23,393 nucleotides of DNA, from NCBI GenBank assembly GCA_910588405.1, contig CAJUPT010000001.1, forward strand, positions 146,643-170,035, given 5' to 3'. This DNA comes from an uncultured Lachnospiraceae bacterium (GTDB taxonomy: Bacteria; Bacillota; Clostridia; Lachnospirales; Lachnospiraceae). A program made the translations under genes and the position numbers. Positions 15,634 through 23,284 of the stretch are shown here, piece by piece. The notes under the pieces were generated by a model. The model saw only the letters and a list, made by a program, of their open reading frames with translations. It searched no databases and was not told the DNA's origin. The stretch's first letter is position 1. Every line of letters starts with the position of its first letter.

Positions 15634-15662
15634 AATGTATTAGAACACAGCCCAGACTATGA
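15634..15662 (-). promoter_or_regulatory. Candidate sporulation sigma-E promoter for spoVD
   Basis: On the minus strand TCATAGT (15662-15656) fits the sigma-E -35 (KMATATT) at 6 of 7. After 14 bp, AATACATT (15641-15634) fits the -10 (CATACAHT) at 7 of 8. Transcription would start near 15627, about 20 nt before the spoVD ATG. The consensus is that of Bacillus subtilis from memory; the match is by eye. Confidence 0.5.
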
Positions 15663-15695
15663 CGAAATTTTGTACGGCCGGACTAGTGTTCTGTC

Positions 15696-18011
15696 TCAGC
15701 TATCCGGCGTCTGTCCTCCCTCCGGATTCTGCCCCGGCTCCGCATCCGAAGAACCAGTATCCGCGCCGGATTCCGGCGTGTTTTCATCGCCGGATGGCCT
15801 GCTTCCCAGCGTCCGGTTCCCGGTCACTGGGCTCCCGGACTGGGAATTGGCCGGAATTTCATCCCAGCTGGGATTCTGCCTGTCACCCTCCGGATTCTGA
15901 CCGCCCTGCTCACCGGACTGGCCCCCCTGCTGCCCCGTGTTCTGACCGTCTCCCTCCGGATTCTGATCATCCCCCGGCTCCTCATCGTCATGCCGGGGCT
16001 TCTGGCCGGAAAAGCCGCCGTTGTTATATTCTTCATTCTCATCAATAATGGTGATCGGGTTGGGCGGTTCTTCTTCCCCGTCTCCCTCGCCCTCCGGGTT
16101 TTCCTGGCCTTCCGGATTCGCCTGATTCTCCGGATTTTCCTCCGGCGCCTCCGTCTCATCCTCCGGAATATCCTCGGTGGGATATATATTCAAATATGGC
16201 AGAATTTCCTTTAAAATATTCCGGCACATCTCCGTGGCCTGGGAGCTGTCAGACTGCTTCTCCACCTGGGGCTCGTCGATGGCCACATAAATGAACACTT
16301 CCGGATAATCCGCCGGAATATCCGCCACAAAGGATACGATAAAAGTATCATCCTCTCTGGGCAGCTTCTCGGCCGTACCGGTCTTTCCGCCCATCCGGTA
16401 GCCGGGAATGGCCGCTTTTCTCCCGGTTCCCCCCTCCACGGTCTGGAACAGAGCGTTTTTCAGAAACTCACAGGTGGAAGCGCTTAAGGTTTTCCGCACC
16501 AGCACCTTGCTCGTATTTTCAATTACGGCGCCGTTTTCATCGATGATCTGCCGCACCAGCCGGGGCTCGTAATAATTGCCGCCATTTAAGACGGATGCGT
16601 AGGCCGCCGCGATCTGGATCATAGTCACATTATAATTCTGTCCAAAAGAATTGGTGGCCAGACTGGTAGGGTCCATATTTTCCGCCGTATAGAGCAGTCC
16701 GGCGGCGGAAGCCTCGCCCGGCAGGTCGATGCCGGTCAGCTGGCCAAAGCCGAAAATCTCCTGATATTTCGAAAAAACTTCCGCAGTCGTGGCCTTCGCG
16801 ATATACATCAGGCCCACGTTGCAGGAGCTCATCAATGTCTGGGTAACTGTCAGCGTCCCATGGCCCTGCTCGTTATGGCAGTGGATCTCATTGCCGCCCA
16901 CCCACAAAGAGCCGCCGCAGGGATAGGCTTCATTTCCGGTGATCTTCCCTTCCTCCAAAGCTGCCGCTATCGTAAAGGTTTTGGTGGTGGAGCCGGGCTC
17001 GAAGGTGTCGCTGATACAGTGGTTTTTCCACATCTCATTCATTTTCAGCGTCCGCTCTTCCTCATGCTCCTCCCCCTCTAAAGCGGCCAGCTCCTCCGGC
17101 GTACAGTAGCCGGTCATATCGGCAGGGTCGTTCAGGTTATAGGAATTTTTCATAGCCATGGCCAGAATCTCCGCATTCTGGGGATTCATCACGATCACAC
17201 CCACATCCTTGCAGCCTACCTCGTTCACATACTTGTCCACATATTTCTGGCACACCTGCTGCACATAAACGTCCAGGGTGGAAACCAGGGTGTAGCCGTT
17301 CTGCGCCGGCTCGATCTCCCTCTGCCTGGTGGAATCGTCGTCAAAATAACCGTACTCCCTGCCGTTGACGCCGTTTAACACATCGTTATAATAGGCTTCC
17401 AGCCCCATACGGCCGTCCTTGCCGTCGGAAGAAGTAAAACCGATGACCTGGCTGGCCAGATTGTCATAAGGGTAGATTCTGCGGTATTCTTCCTCAAACC
17501 AGACGCCCACGATTTTCTGCCTGCCGCCGGTTTTAGCCTGATTCTCATTAAATTCCGTCTCATAGGTGTCGAACAGCTCTTTTCGTTCCTCCGACATCTG
17601 CTTTTCAAACCGCACATAGCTGCTGCCCGGCTGTTCGTCGAGAATCTTCTGCAGCTCAGCCCTGTCATAGCCATAGCATTCGGTCAGCGCAGCCAGCGTG
17701 GTTTCCGTATATTTCCGGTCGTCAGACAAAATAATTTTAGGGTCTAAAATCAGATTATAGACCCTTTCGTTTCCTGCCAGCACCGTCCCGTTCCGATCCA
17801 GGATCTCGCCCCGCTCAAAGGCGATATCCCTGCTCTCATAGGACTGCTGGTTCAGGACAATCTGTTTATATTCCACATCATTGCCGGCGATTGTAAACAG
17901 GACGATGCTTAAGCCGAACAGAACCATAAAGCCTGCCATAAACAAAAGCACCAGCTTCCTCTGCATATACCGGTAAAAAGGTTTTACTTTATTCTTTCGG
18001 GATGTCTTCAT
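15696..18011 (-). CDS. ftsI: Division-type class B penicillin-binding protein with long acidic C-terminal tail
   Basis: Septal transpeptidase partner of FtsW. Of 771 residues, about 19-42 form the membrane anchor, then the PBP dimer domain, then the transpeptidase with Ser341-x-x-Lys344 (EPGSTTK), Ser396-Cys-Asn398 and Lys543-Thr-Gly545. There is no PASTA domain. From about 611 to 771 the chain becomes a low-complexity extracellular tail rich in Glu, Pro, Asn, Gly, Asp and Gln with five NPEG motifs. Its DNA contains three copies of the 14-mer CCCTCCGGATTCTG. Cys365 and Cys378 flank the same CxG...CHN...GHG segment as in the SpoVD-like protein. The ATG at 18011 lies inside the end of ftsL (23-bp overlap) with a weak ribosome site, suggesting translational coupling. 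Position in the cluster corresponds to Bacillus pbpB. Confidence 0.92.
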   Translation of the reverse strand: MKTSRKNKVKPFYRYMQRKLVLLFMAGFMVLFGLSIVLFTIAGNDVEYKQIVLNQQSYESRDIAFERGEILDRNGTVLAGNERVYNLILDPKIILSDDRKYTETTLAALTECYGYDRAELQKILDEQPGSSYVRFEKQMSEERKELFDTYETEFNENQAKTGGRQKIVGVWFEEEYRRIYPYDNLASQVIGFTSSDGKDGRMGLEAYYNDVLNGVNGREYGYFDDDSTRQREIEPAQNGYTLVSTLDVYVQQVCQKYVDKYVNEVGCKDVGVIVMNPQNAEILAMAMKNSYNLNDPADMTGYCTPEELAALEGEEHEEERTLKMNEMWKNHCISDTFEPGSTTKTFTIAAALEEGKITGNEAYPCGGSLWVGGNEIHCHNEQGHGTLTVTQTLMSSCNVGLMYIAKATTAEVFSKYQEIFGFGQLTGIDLPGEASAAGLLYTAENMDPTSLATNSFGQNYNVTMIQIAAAYASVLNGGNYYEPRLVRQIIDENGAVIENTSKVLVRKTLSASTCEFLKNALFQTVEGGTGRKAAIPGYRMGGKTGTAEKLPREDDTFIVSFVADIPADYPEVFIYVAIDEPQVEKQSDSSQATEMCRNILKEILPYLNIYPTEDIPEDETEAPEENPENQANPEGQENPEGEGDGEEEPPNPITIIDENEEYNNGGFSGQKPRHDDEEPGDDQNPEGDGQNTGQQGGQSGEQGGQNPEGDRQNPSWDEIPANSQSGSPVTGNRTLGSRPSGDENTPESGADTGSSDAEPGQNPEGGQTPDS

Positions 18012-18501
18012 TCTGTCTTACGTACTCGCTTTCTGTCCTGTCAAAATAAATGACCTGATCCTCCGCCGCCGGCACCATACCCATCTCTTCCGTGGCCGTC
18101 TTATAAATATACTCCAAATCCATGTAATTGCTGATGGTTTTTCTCAGGCCGCTGTTGGACTCCCGCAGGCTCTCCAGCTGGTTTTCTAAAAGCCTGACCG
18201 TTCTGGCGCTGTCGTTAATGGCGTTCCTGGCCTCCAGATACCGGGTGGATACCATCACCAGGGCAATGCTTGCAAGGGTCAGCGCAAACACATAGGGCAG
18301 GGTCATAAAGCTGGCTTTCTTCCAGTTTTTGCGCACATGGTATCTTTTCCGCTCCTGCTCTGTCCCGACACGAACATATTCCCCGGAATGCCTCTCCTGA
18401 TACCTTTCCTTGCGTACCACGTTTCCTTCTGCGTAATAACGGTTTCTTCTGTCTGTCTGCGCTGTTCTTCCCCGCGTCCCGTGCTGTCTTCTGCTGGCCA
18501 T
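17989..18501 (-). CDS. ftsL: Cell division protein FtsL-like
   Basis: A bitopic divisome protein of 170 residues: a very basic cytoplasmic N-terminus of about 62 residues, a membrane segment at about 64-86, and an extracellular coiled coil at about 95-122 (RLLENQLESLRESNSGLR). FtsL bridges DivIB/DivIC and activates FtsW-FtsI. Family similarity is low in general, so the name rests on architecture and on position between rsmH and ftsI. The cytoplasmic end is longer than in many FtsL proteins. The ATG at 18501 follows AGAGGGAG; the end overlaps ftsI. Confidence 0.85.
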   Translation of the reverse strand: MASRRQHGTRGRTAQTDRRNRYYAEGNVVRKERYQERHSGEYVRVGTEQERKRYHVRKNWKKASFMTLPYVFALTLASIALVMVSTRYLEARNAINDSARTVRLLENQLESLRESNSGLRKTISNYMDLEYIYKTATEEMGMVPAAEDQVIYFDRTESEYVRQNEDIPKE

Positions 18502-18555
18502 AAACTCCCTCTCTCCCTAACCGTTCCCTTATCACCGCTCTCCCGGCAACCGATC

Positions 18556-19491
18556 TTAAACTTTCTCAAAAACTCTTAACTTCGCACTTTTAGATCTGGA
18601 ATTTTCCTCCAACTCCTTTTCTCCGGGAAGGATGGGCTTTCTTGACACCACCCGTCCCTGGCTTTTTCTTCCGCAGACGCACACCGGAAAGTCCGGCGGG
18701 CAGGTACAGGGGTGTTCCCACTCCCGGAACTTCGTCTTTACGATCCTGTCCTCCAGGGAATGAAAGGTGATAATGCACAGCCTTCCTCCCGGTTTCAGCA
18801 GGCCCGCCATCTGCCCCAATGCCTCTGACAGCACCGAAAGCTCCTGGTTTAACTCAATCCGGATCGCCTGAAAAGTCCGCTTTGCCGGATGGCCGCTCTG
18901 AGCCCTGACCCTGGCCGGAATGGCTCCTTTGACGATCTTTGCCAGTTCTCCTGTCGTCTCCACCGGCTTGTCCTGCCTGGCTTTCACGATATGCTTTGCG
19001 ATGTTTTTCGCGAATTTATCTTCTCCGTAATCTCTGATGACACGGTACAACTCCTGTTCCGTATATCCGTTGACGATATCCTTTGCCGTATTTTCCTGAC
19101 GCTGGTCCATGCGCATGTCCAGCGGGGCATCTTCCATATAGGAAAATCCCCGTTCCGGCGTATCTAACTGGTAGGAGGATACGCCCAGATCCAGCAGGAT
19201 GCCGTCTGCTTTCTCGATTCCCAAACCCTTAAGCACCTGCGCCATATGTACGTAATTATTCCGGACAATATGGAACCGCCCCTCATAGGCCAACAACTTT
19301 TCCGACGCCGCCTCAATGGCCGCCTGATCCCGGTCGATGCCGATCAGCCGTCCTCCTGCCGTCAGCCGCTTCACGATCTCCGCAGAATGGCCTGCGCCTC
19401 CTAAAGTTCCGTCTACATAAATGCCGTCCGGTTTGATATTCAGGTTTTCGATACATTCATCCAACAGGACAGATTTATGCTGAAACTCCAT
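18556..19491 (-). CDS. rsmH: 16S rRNA (cytosine-1402-N4)-methyltransferase
   Basis: Methylates N4 of C1402 in the decoding centre of 16S rRNA using SAM. The 311 residues include HKSVLLDECIENL at the start, the SAM loop DGTLGGAGHS at about 27-36, GIDRDQ, DGILLDLGVSSYQLD near 94-108, and the C-terminal TFHSLEDRIVK segment. Four cysteines in CTCPPDFPVCVCG near the C-terminus are usual in the Firmicute enzyme. Its ATG shares one base with the mraZ stop (TGATG), so the two are translationally coupled. It was formerly called MraW. Confidence 0.97.
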   Translation of the reverse strand: MEFQHKSVLLDECIENLNIKPDGIYVDGTLGGAGHSAEIVKRLTAGGRLIGIDRDQAAIEAASEKLLAYEGRFHIVRNNYVHMAQVLKGLGIEKADGILLDLGVSSYQLDTPERGFSYMEDAPLDMRMDQRQENTAKDIVNGYTEQELYRVIRDYGEDKFAKNIAKHIVKARQDKPVETTGELAKIVKGAIPARVRAQSGHPAKRTFQAIRIELNQELSVLSEALGQMAGLLKPGGRLCIITFHSLEDRIVKTKFREWEHPCTCPPDFPVCVCGRKSQGRVVSRKPILPGEKELEENSRSKSAKLRVFEKV

Positions 19492-19922
19492 CAGATTCCC
19501 AGATCCTCCATATTCCCGGCGATTTCATCCATGTCGTCATAGGTGACGCTCTCCGCCCAGGTTTTGCTGTCCCAGACCTCAATCCGGTTGCCGACACCGG
19601 CCAGCACCACATCTTTTTCCAGGCCCGCATAATCCCTGAGCACCTGCGGGATCACCACACGCCCCTGCTTGTCCATCTCGCAGGGAAAGGCGTTCGACAT
19701 AAGAAACCGGGCAAATTTACGCCCGTTGCGGTTTGAGATGGGGATGGTGTTCAGCTTGGCCACCAGCGCCTGCCAGTCCTCACCTTTAAAAATAAACAGG
19801 CAATGGTCCAGGCCCACGGTCAGTCTGGCTTCCTCGTCCAGCTCCTCTCTGTAGCGGGCAGGGATAATCAGACGCCCTTTGGCGTCCAGTGAATGTGCAT
19901 ATTGACTGATAAACTCACTCAC
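19491..19922 (-). CDS. mraZ: Transcriptional regulator MraZ, GTG start
   Basis: First gene of the dcw cluster, a DNA-binding autoregulator with two SpoVT/AbrB-type swapped-hairpin repeats: SLDAKGRLIIPARYRE near residue 12 and EMDKQGRVVIPQVLRDYAGL near 82. I place the start at GTG 19922 (143 residues, the family's usual length) because AGGTGA precedes it by five bases. The in-frame ATG at 19940 has no ribosome site. The promoter and four AAAGTGG-like boxes are about 65-140 bp upstream. It overlaps rsmH by one base. Confidence 0.95.
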   Translation of the reverse strand: MSEFISQYAHSLDAKGRLIIPARYREELDEEARLTVGLDHCLFIFKGEDWQALVAKLNTIPISNRNGRKFARFLMSNAFPCEMDKQGRVVIPQVLRDYAGLEKDVVLAGVGNRIEVWDSKTWAESVTYDDMDEIAGNMEDLGI

Positions 19923-19987
19923 GCCTCTCACCTGCCTCATCCCATGGAGCCTGTACTGCGTCTTAAGCCCGTCCTCTCAGCCTTCCA

Positions 19988-20024
19988 CCACTAGCCACCA
20001 CTTTGTGTACTTTTTTCCCACTTG
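19988..20024 (-). promoter_or_regulatory. Putative MraZ operator: four AAAGTGG-like boxes at about 10-bp spacing
   Basis: On the minus strand the boxes read CAAGTGG (20024-20018), AAAGTAC (20013-20007, degenerate), AAAGTGG (20004-19998) and TAGTGG (19993-19988). The GT dinucleotides are 11, 9 and 10 bp apart, about one helical turn. MraZ boxes in low-GC Gram-positives and mollicutes are direct repeats of AAAGTGG-type sequence with this period. They overlap the predicted transcription start, so binding should repress. Confidence 0.7.
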
Positions 20025-20030
20025 GTAATT

Positions 20031-20059
20031 ATTCTATAATAATACTTTGGAAAACACAA
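20031..20059 (-). promoter_or_regulatory. dcw operon promoter upstream of mraZ
   Basis: On the minus strand TTGTGT (20059-20054), 17 bp, TAGAAT (20036-20031). A/T runs further upstream (near 20070-20110) could act as an UP element. Transcription would start near 20025, at the first MraZ box, leaving about 100 nt of leader. The rest of the 420-bp mraZ-isomerase gap (20060-20240) is AT-rich with one pyrimidine-rich run near 20157-20200; I see no gene in it. Confidence 0.6.
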
Positions 20060-20243
20060 GGGCGGAGTGAAAAAAAATTGAATTTCTTTTCCTGTTTTTT
20101 CCTCATTTTTCGCAGATAGAATAGATGTTCGAAATTAATTAGAATGTATAATTGGGCTCTATCCTACTATCTTCACCTTTCCGCCCCGTTCGCCCTCCCC
20201 CAATATATAAATATAATTTATTAATTATCATATAAATATCAAT

Positions 20244-20272
20244 TTGTATTATAAAATTTTTAATGATATACT
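20244..20272 (+). promoter_or_regulatory. Promoter of the isomerase/flavoprotein pair
   Basis: TTGTAT (20244-20249), 17 bp, TATACT (20267-20272) with an extended TGA before the -10. It sits in very AT-rich DNA. Transcription would begin near 20279, giving a leader of about 64 nt. Confidence 0.6.
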
Positions 20273-20300
20273 GTCGTTAATTCAAAAACAATTACGTCAT

Positions 20301-20336
20301 TTATCACAAACTTTATCAAAAAATTATCAAAGGAGG
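20301..20336 (+). repeat. Three TTATCA direct repeats abutting the ribosome binding site
   Basis: TTATCA occurs at 20301, 20313 and 20324, spaced 12 and 11 bp; the last runs straight into AAGGAGG (20330-20336). Being downstream of the predicted transcription start, it could be a repressor site or an RNA-binding site controlling translation. Confidence 0.35.
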
Positions 20337-20342
20337 ATCATT

Positions 20343-21188
20343 ATGTCACAAAAATACCCTATTACCATCAGTTCCTGGACCCTTGGAGATCAGTGCAAAT
20401 TTGAGGATCGTGTAGCGGCCGCAAAGAAGGCGGGCTATGACGGCATCGGCCTTCGGGCGGAGACCTATGTGGACGCTCTGAACGAAGGGCTTTTCGATGA
20501 AGATATTCTGGCCATCCTGAAAAAGTATGATATGAAGGTGACAGAAGTAGAATATATCGTTCAGTGGGCGGAGGATAACCGTTCCTATGAGCAGAAATAC
20601 AAAGAGCAGATGTGCTTCCATATGTGCGGGCTGTTCGGCGTAAAGCATATCAACTGCGGCCTGATGGAGAATTACTCCGTAGAGCACACCGCCCGGAAAT
20701 TAAAGGAGCTGTGCCACCGGGCCGGCAAGCTGGTTATCGGCGTGGAGCCCATGCCCTACAGCGGCATTCCGGACATGGCAAAAGGCTGGGCGGTTGTAAA
20801 AGCTTCCAGCTGTGAGAACGCCAAGCTGATCTGCGACACCTGGCACTGGGTAAGAGCCAACCAGCCGGTAGACCTGTCCGTGATGGCCGATATCCCTGCG
20901 GATAAGATTGTGTCCATCCAGATCAACGACGTCTGGGACCGCCCTTACGCAAAGAGCATCTTAAGAGACGAGTCCATGCATGACCGTCTGGCTCCCGGAA
21001 CCGGCATCGGCTGCACGGCAGCATTCGTGAAGATGATCAGAGAAAAAGGCATCGAGCCTCTGGCGGTAGGCGTTGAGGTCATCAGCGACGCTATCCTGGC
21101 AAAAGGCATTGAGGAAGCAGCAAAGCACACCTTTGACAATACGAAGAAGGTGCTTGAGGAGGCATGGCCCGAGGTTCTGGGAGAGTGA
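20343..21188 (+). CDS. Sugar-phosphate isomerase/epimerase-like TIM-barrel protein
   Basis: A 281-residue cytoplasmic protein of the xylose-isomerase-like (AP endonuclease family 2) TIM-barrel superfamily. It begins ITISSWTLGD and shows the expected pattern AKKAGYDGIGLR (27-38). Candidate divalent-metal ligands are Glu135 (GVEPMP), Asp165 and His168 (CDTWHW), and Glu245 (GVEVIS). The usual H-x-K-D strand reads IQINDV here, so the histidine is replaced. The superfamily covers IolE-type dehydratases, epimerases, hydroxypyruvate isomerase and C-glycoside-cleaving subunits; the substrate cannot be told from sequence. The ATG at 20343 follows AAAGGAGG; a 33-codon upstream extension is AT-rich leader and rejected. 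It is divergent from mraZ and is followed by the flavoprotein gene, which suggests a shared pathway. Confidence 0.85.
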   Translation: MSQKYPITISSWTLGDQCKFEDRVAAAKKAGYDGIGLRAETYVDALNEGLFDEDILAILKKYDMKVTEVEYIVQWAEDNRSYEQKYKEQMCFHMCGLFGVKHINCGLMENYSVEHTARKLKELCHRAGKLVIGVEPMPYSGIPDMAKGWAVVKASSCENAKLICDTWHWVRANQPVDLSVMADIPADKIVSIQINDVWDRPYAKSILRDESMHDRLAPGTGIGCTAAFVKMIREKGIEPLAVGVEVISDAILAKGIEEAAKHTFDNTKKVLEEAWPEVLGE

Positions 21189-21279
21189 AATACCCCGCAG
21201 CAAGCTACAGAGTATTTCACCCTCGCGGCAGTCGCCAAATATCCGTGCAAGCACGTCTACTTGGCTCGTTGCTCGCGAG
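21185..21279. repeat. Two adjacent long palindromes between the isomerase and flavoprotein genes
   Basis: Palindrome 1: GTGAAATAC (21185-21193) pairs with GTATTTCAC (21212-21220), and the inner CCCGCAGC/GCTACAGA pairs except at three C-A mismatches. It contains the isomerase stop codon. Palindrome 2: CTCGCG (21222-21227) with CGCGAG (21274-21279), then GCA/TGC, GCCAA/TTGGC and CGTGC/GCACG nested inside. Together 95 bp of mostly paired sequence. It may attenuate or terminate transcription before the flavoprotein gene, or be a mobile palindromic element; A/T-rich sequence follows but no clean T-tract. Confidence 0.75.
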
Positions 21280-21314
21280 AATAAAAATTATCACTTTACA
21301 GGAGGGTATAAATA

Positions 21315-23240
21315 ATGAAATTCGAATCCATGTTTCAGCCGATCCAGATCGGCCCGATGACAGTGAAAAACCGTTTTGTAGTTCCTCCCATGGGTAATAA
21401 TTTTGCCAATACGGACGGAACCATGAGCGACCAGTCGGTGGCTTACTATGAGGCCCGGGCCAAGGGCGGCTTCGGCTTAATCGTCTGCGAGTCCACCGTC
21501 GTACATAAAGGGGCGAAAGGCGGCCCCAGAAAACCCTGTCTCTATGACGATTCCACCATCGAAAGCTTCCGCCGGGTAGCGGACGCCTGCCATGCGGCCG
21601 GGGCAAAGATTTCCATGCAGTTACAGAACGCCGGCCCTGACGGCAATGCGAAAAACGCCGGGGCGCCGATTAAGGCAGCCTCTGCCATTACCTCCAAATG
21701 CGGCTCGGATATCCCGGAGCCTGTCTCCACCGAGCAGGTATATGAGCTGGTAAAGGGCTACGGCGCAGCCGCTAGGAGGGCGATGGAAGCCGGTTTTGAC
21801 GCAGTAGAAATCCATATGGCACACGGATATCTGGTAAGCTCCTTTATCTCCCCCCGGACGAATAAGAGGGTAGACGAATTCGGCGGCTATTTTGAAAACC
21901 GGATGCGCTTCCCCCGCCTGATCGTAGAGGAAGTGAAGAAAGCCACTGAGGGAAGGCTGGCCGTACTGGCCAGAATCAACAGCTCCGATGAAATGCCCGG
22001 CGGTTTAGACGTCCATGACAGCGCCGTTGTGGCGGCCTATCTGGAACAGTGCGGCATAGACGGCCTGCACGTATCCCGTGCCGTACATTTAAGAGATGAA
22101 TTTATGTGGGCGCCCACCGTCACCCATGCCGGATTTTCCGCGGAACAGGTGGAGCAGATCAAGCGGGCGGTAAGCATTCCGGTCATTACCGTGGGACGTT
22201 ATACGGAGCCTCAGTTCGCCGACCTGATGGTAAAAGAAGGCAAGGCCGACATGGTAGCCTTCGGCCGTCAGTCCCTGGCCGACCCGGAGCTGCCGAACAA
22301 GGCGGCAAAGGACGACATGGAAGCACTGAACCCCTGTATCGCCTGTCTCCAGGGCTGTGTGCCCAACATGTATAAGGGCGAACCCTTATGCTGCCTGACC
22401 AACCCCTTCCTGGGCCATGAGTCCCAGCCGTTAAAGAAGGCCGAGACACCCAAAAAGGTACTGGTAGCCGGCGGCGGCGTAGGCGGCATGTGCGCAGCCT
22501 TCATCTGTGCCGAGAGAGGGCATCAGGTCAGCCTTTACGAGCAGAGCGATGTGCTGGGCGGCAATATGCGGCTGGCAGCCTATCCGCCGGGAAAAGGTGA
22601 CATCTCCAACATGGTGCGCTCCTATATTGCCCGGTGCGAAAGAGACGGCGTAGATATCCATATGAATACGGAAGTCACCACGGATCTGATCAAGGCCGAA
22701 AAACCGGATGCGGTCATCATAGCCAGCGGCTCCAGGACCCTGATCCTGCCCATTGCGGGCATCGACGACCCGGCCATTGTTCACGGCTCCGACTGCTTGG
22801 ATGGCAAACGCCCTATCGGCCGGAAGGTGCTGGTAGTGGGCGGCGGCATGGTAGGCTGCGAGACTGCTGAATTCCTGGCGGAGAAGCTCCATGACGTGAC
22901 CGTTATCGAGTTCCGGGATACCGTGGGCGCGGATATCATCCACGAGCACCGGGTTTACCTGATGGAAAGCTTTGAGAAATACGGCGTGAAAGAGATCACC
23001 GGGGCGAAGGTATGCCAGTTCTATCCCGACGGCGTGGCCTACGAGACGGCGGACGGCAAGCGCCATGAGACAAGAGGCTACGACACCGTGGTGCTCTCCA
23101 TGGGCTACCGCAGCCATGACACCTTAAGCGAAGCGGTCAAAGAGATTATTCCCGAAACCTACGTATGCGGTGATGCCATCCGGGCAAGAAGGGCGCTGGA
23201 TGCGACGAAGGAAGCTTATGAGGTGGCCATTCAAATTTAA
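21315..23240 (+). CDS. Old Yellow Enzyme/4Fe-4S NAD(P)H-flavin oxidoreductase (BaiCD / 2,4-dienoyl-CoA reductase type)
   Basis: A 641-residue enoate-reductase-type flavoprotein. Residues 1 to about 340 are the FMN-binding OYE barrel, with VEIHMAHGYL (164-173; His167 and His170 as expected active-site residues), SPRTNKRVDEFGG (179-191) and GRQSLADP near 318. A 4Fe-4S motif follows: Cys341, Cys344, Cys348 and Cys359 or 360. Then come an FAD site GGGVGG (386-391), an NAD(P)H site GGGMVG (509-514) and a final YVCGDAI segment. These enzymes pass hydride from NAD(P)H through FAD, Fe-S and FMN to an activated C=C bond, or run the reverse. Relatives act on bile acids (BaiCD, BaiH), steroids, isoflavones and enoates. 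In DEFGGYF a Phe and a Tyr replace the common Tyr and Ser. The ATG at 21315 follows AGGAGG by nine bases. Specificity is not decidable here; no bai genes are adjacent. Confidence 0.92.
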   Translation: MKFESMFQPIQIGPMTVKNRFVVPPMGNNFANTDGTMSDQSVAYYEARAKGGFGLIVCESTVVHKGAKGGPRKPCLYDDSTIESFRRVADACHAAGAKISMQLQNAGPDGNAKNAGAPIKAASAITSKCGSDIPEPVSTEQVYELVKGYGAAARRAMEAGFDAVEIHMAHGYLVSSFISPRTNKRVDEFGGYFENRMRFPRLIVEEVKKATEGRLAVLARINSSDEMPGGLDVHDSAVVAAYLEQCGIDGLHVSRAVHLRDEFMWAPTVTHAGFSAEQVEQIKRAVSIPVITVGRYTEPQFADLMVKEGKADMVAFGRQSLADPELPNKAAKDDMEALNPCIACLQGCVPNMYKGEPLCCLTNPFLGHESQPLKKAETPKKVLVAGGGVGGMCAAFICAERGHQVSLYEQSDVLGGNMRLAAYPPGKGDISNMVRSYIARCERDGVDIHMNTEVTTDLIKAEKPDAVIIASGSRTLILPIAGIDDPAIVHGSDCLDGKRPIGRKVLVVGGGMVGCETAEFLAEKLHDVTVIEFRDTVGADIIHEHRVYLMESFEKYGVKEITGAKVCQFYPDGVAYETADGKRHETRGYDTVVLSMGYRSHDTLSEAVKEIIPETYVCGDAIRARRALDATKEAYEVAIQI

Positions 23241-23284
23241 AATATGAAAGAGAAACCCAAAGCTCACAGGTACTTCTGATACAT

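Noticed and set aside
23244..23279. Tiny plus-strand ORF (MKEKPKAHRYF) just after the flavoprotein stop
   Set aside because: Eleven codons, no ribosome site, and no sign of selection visible.
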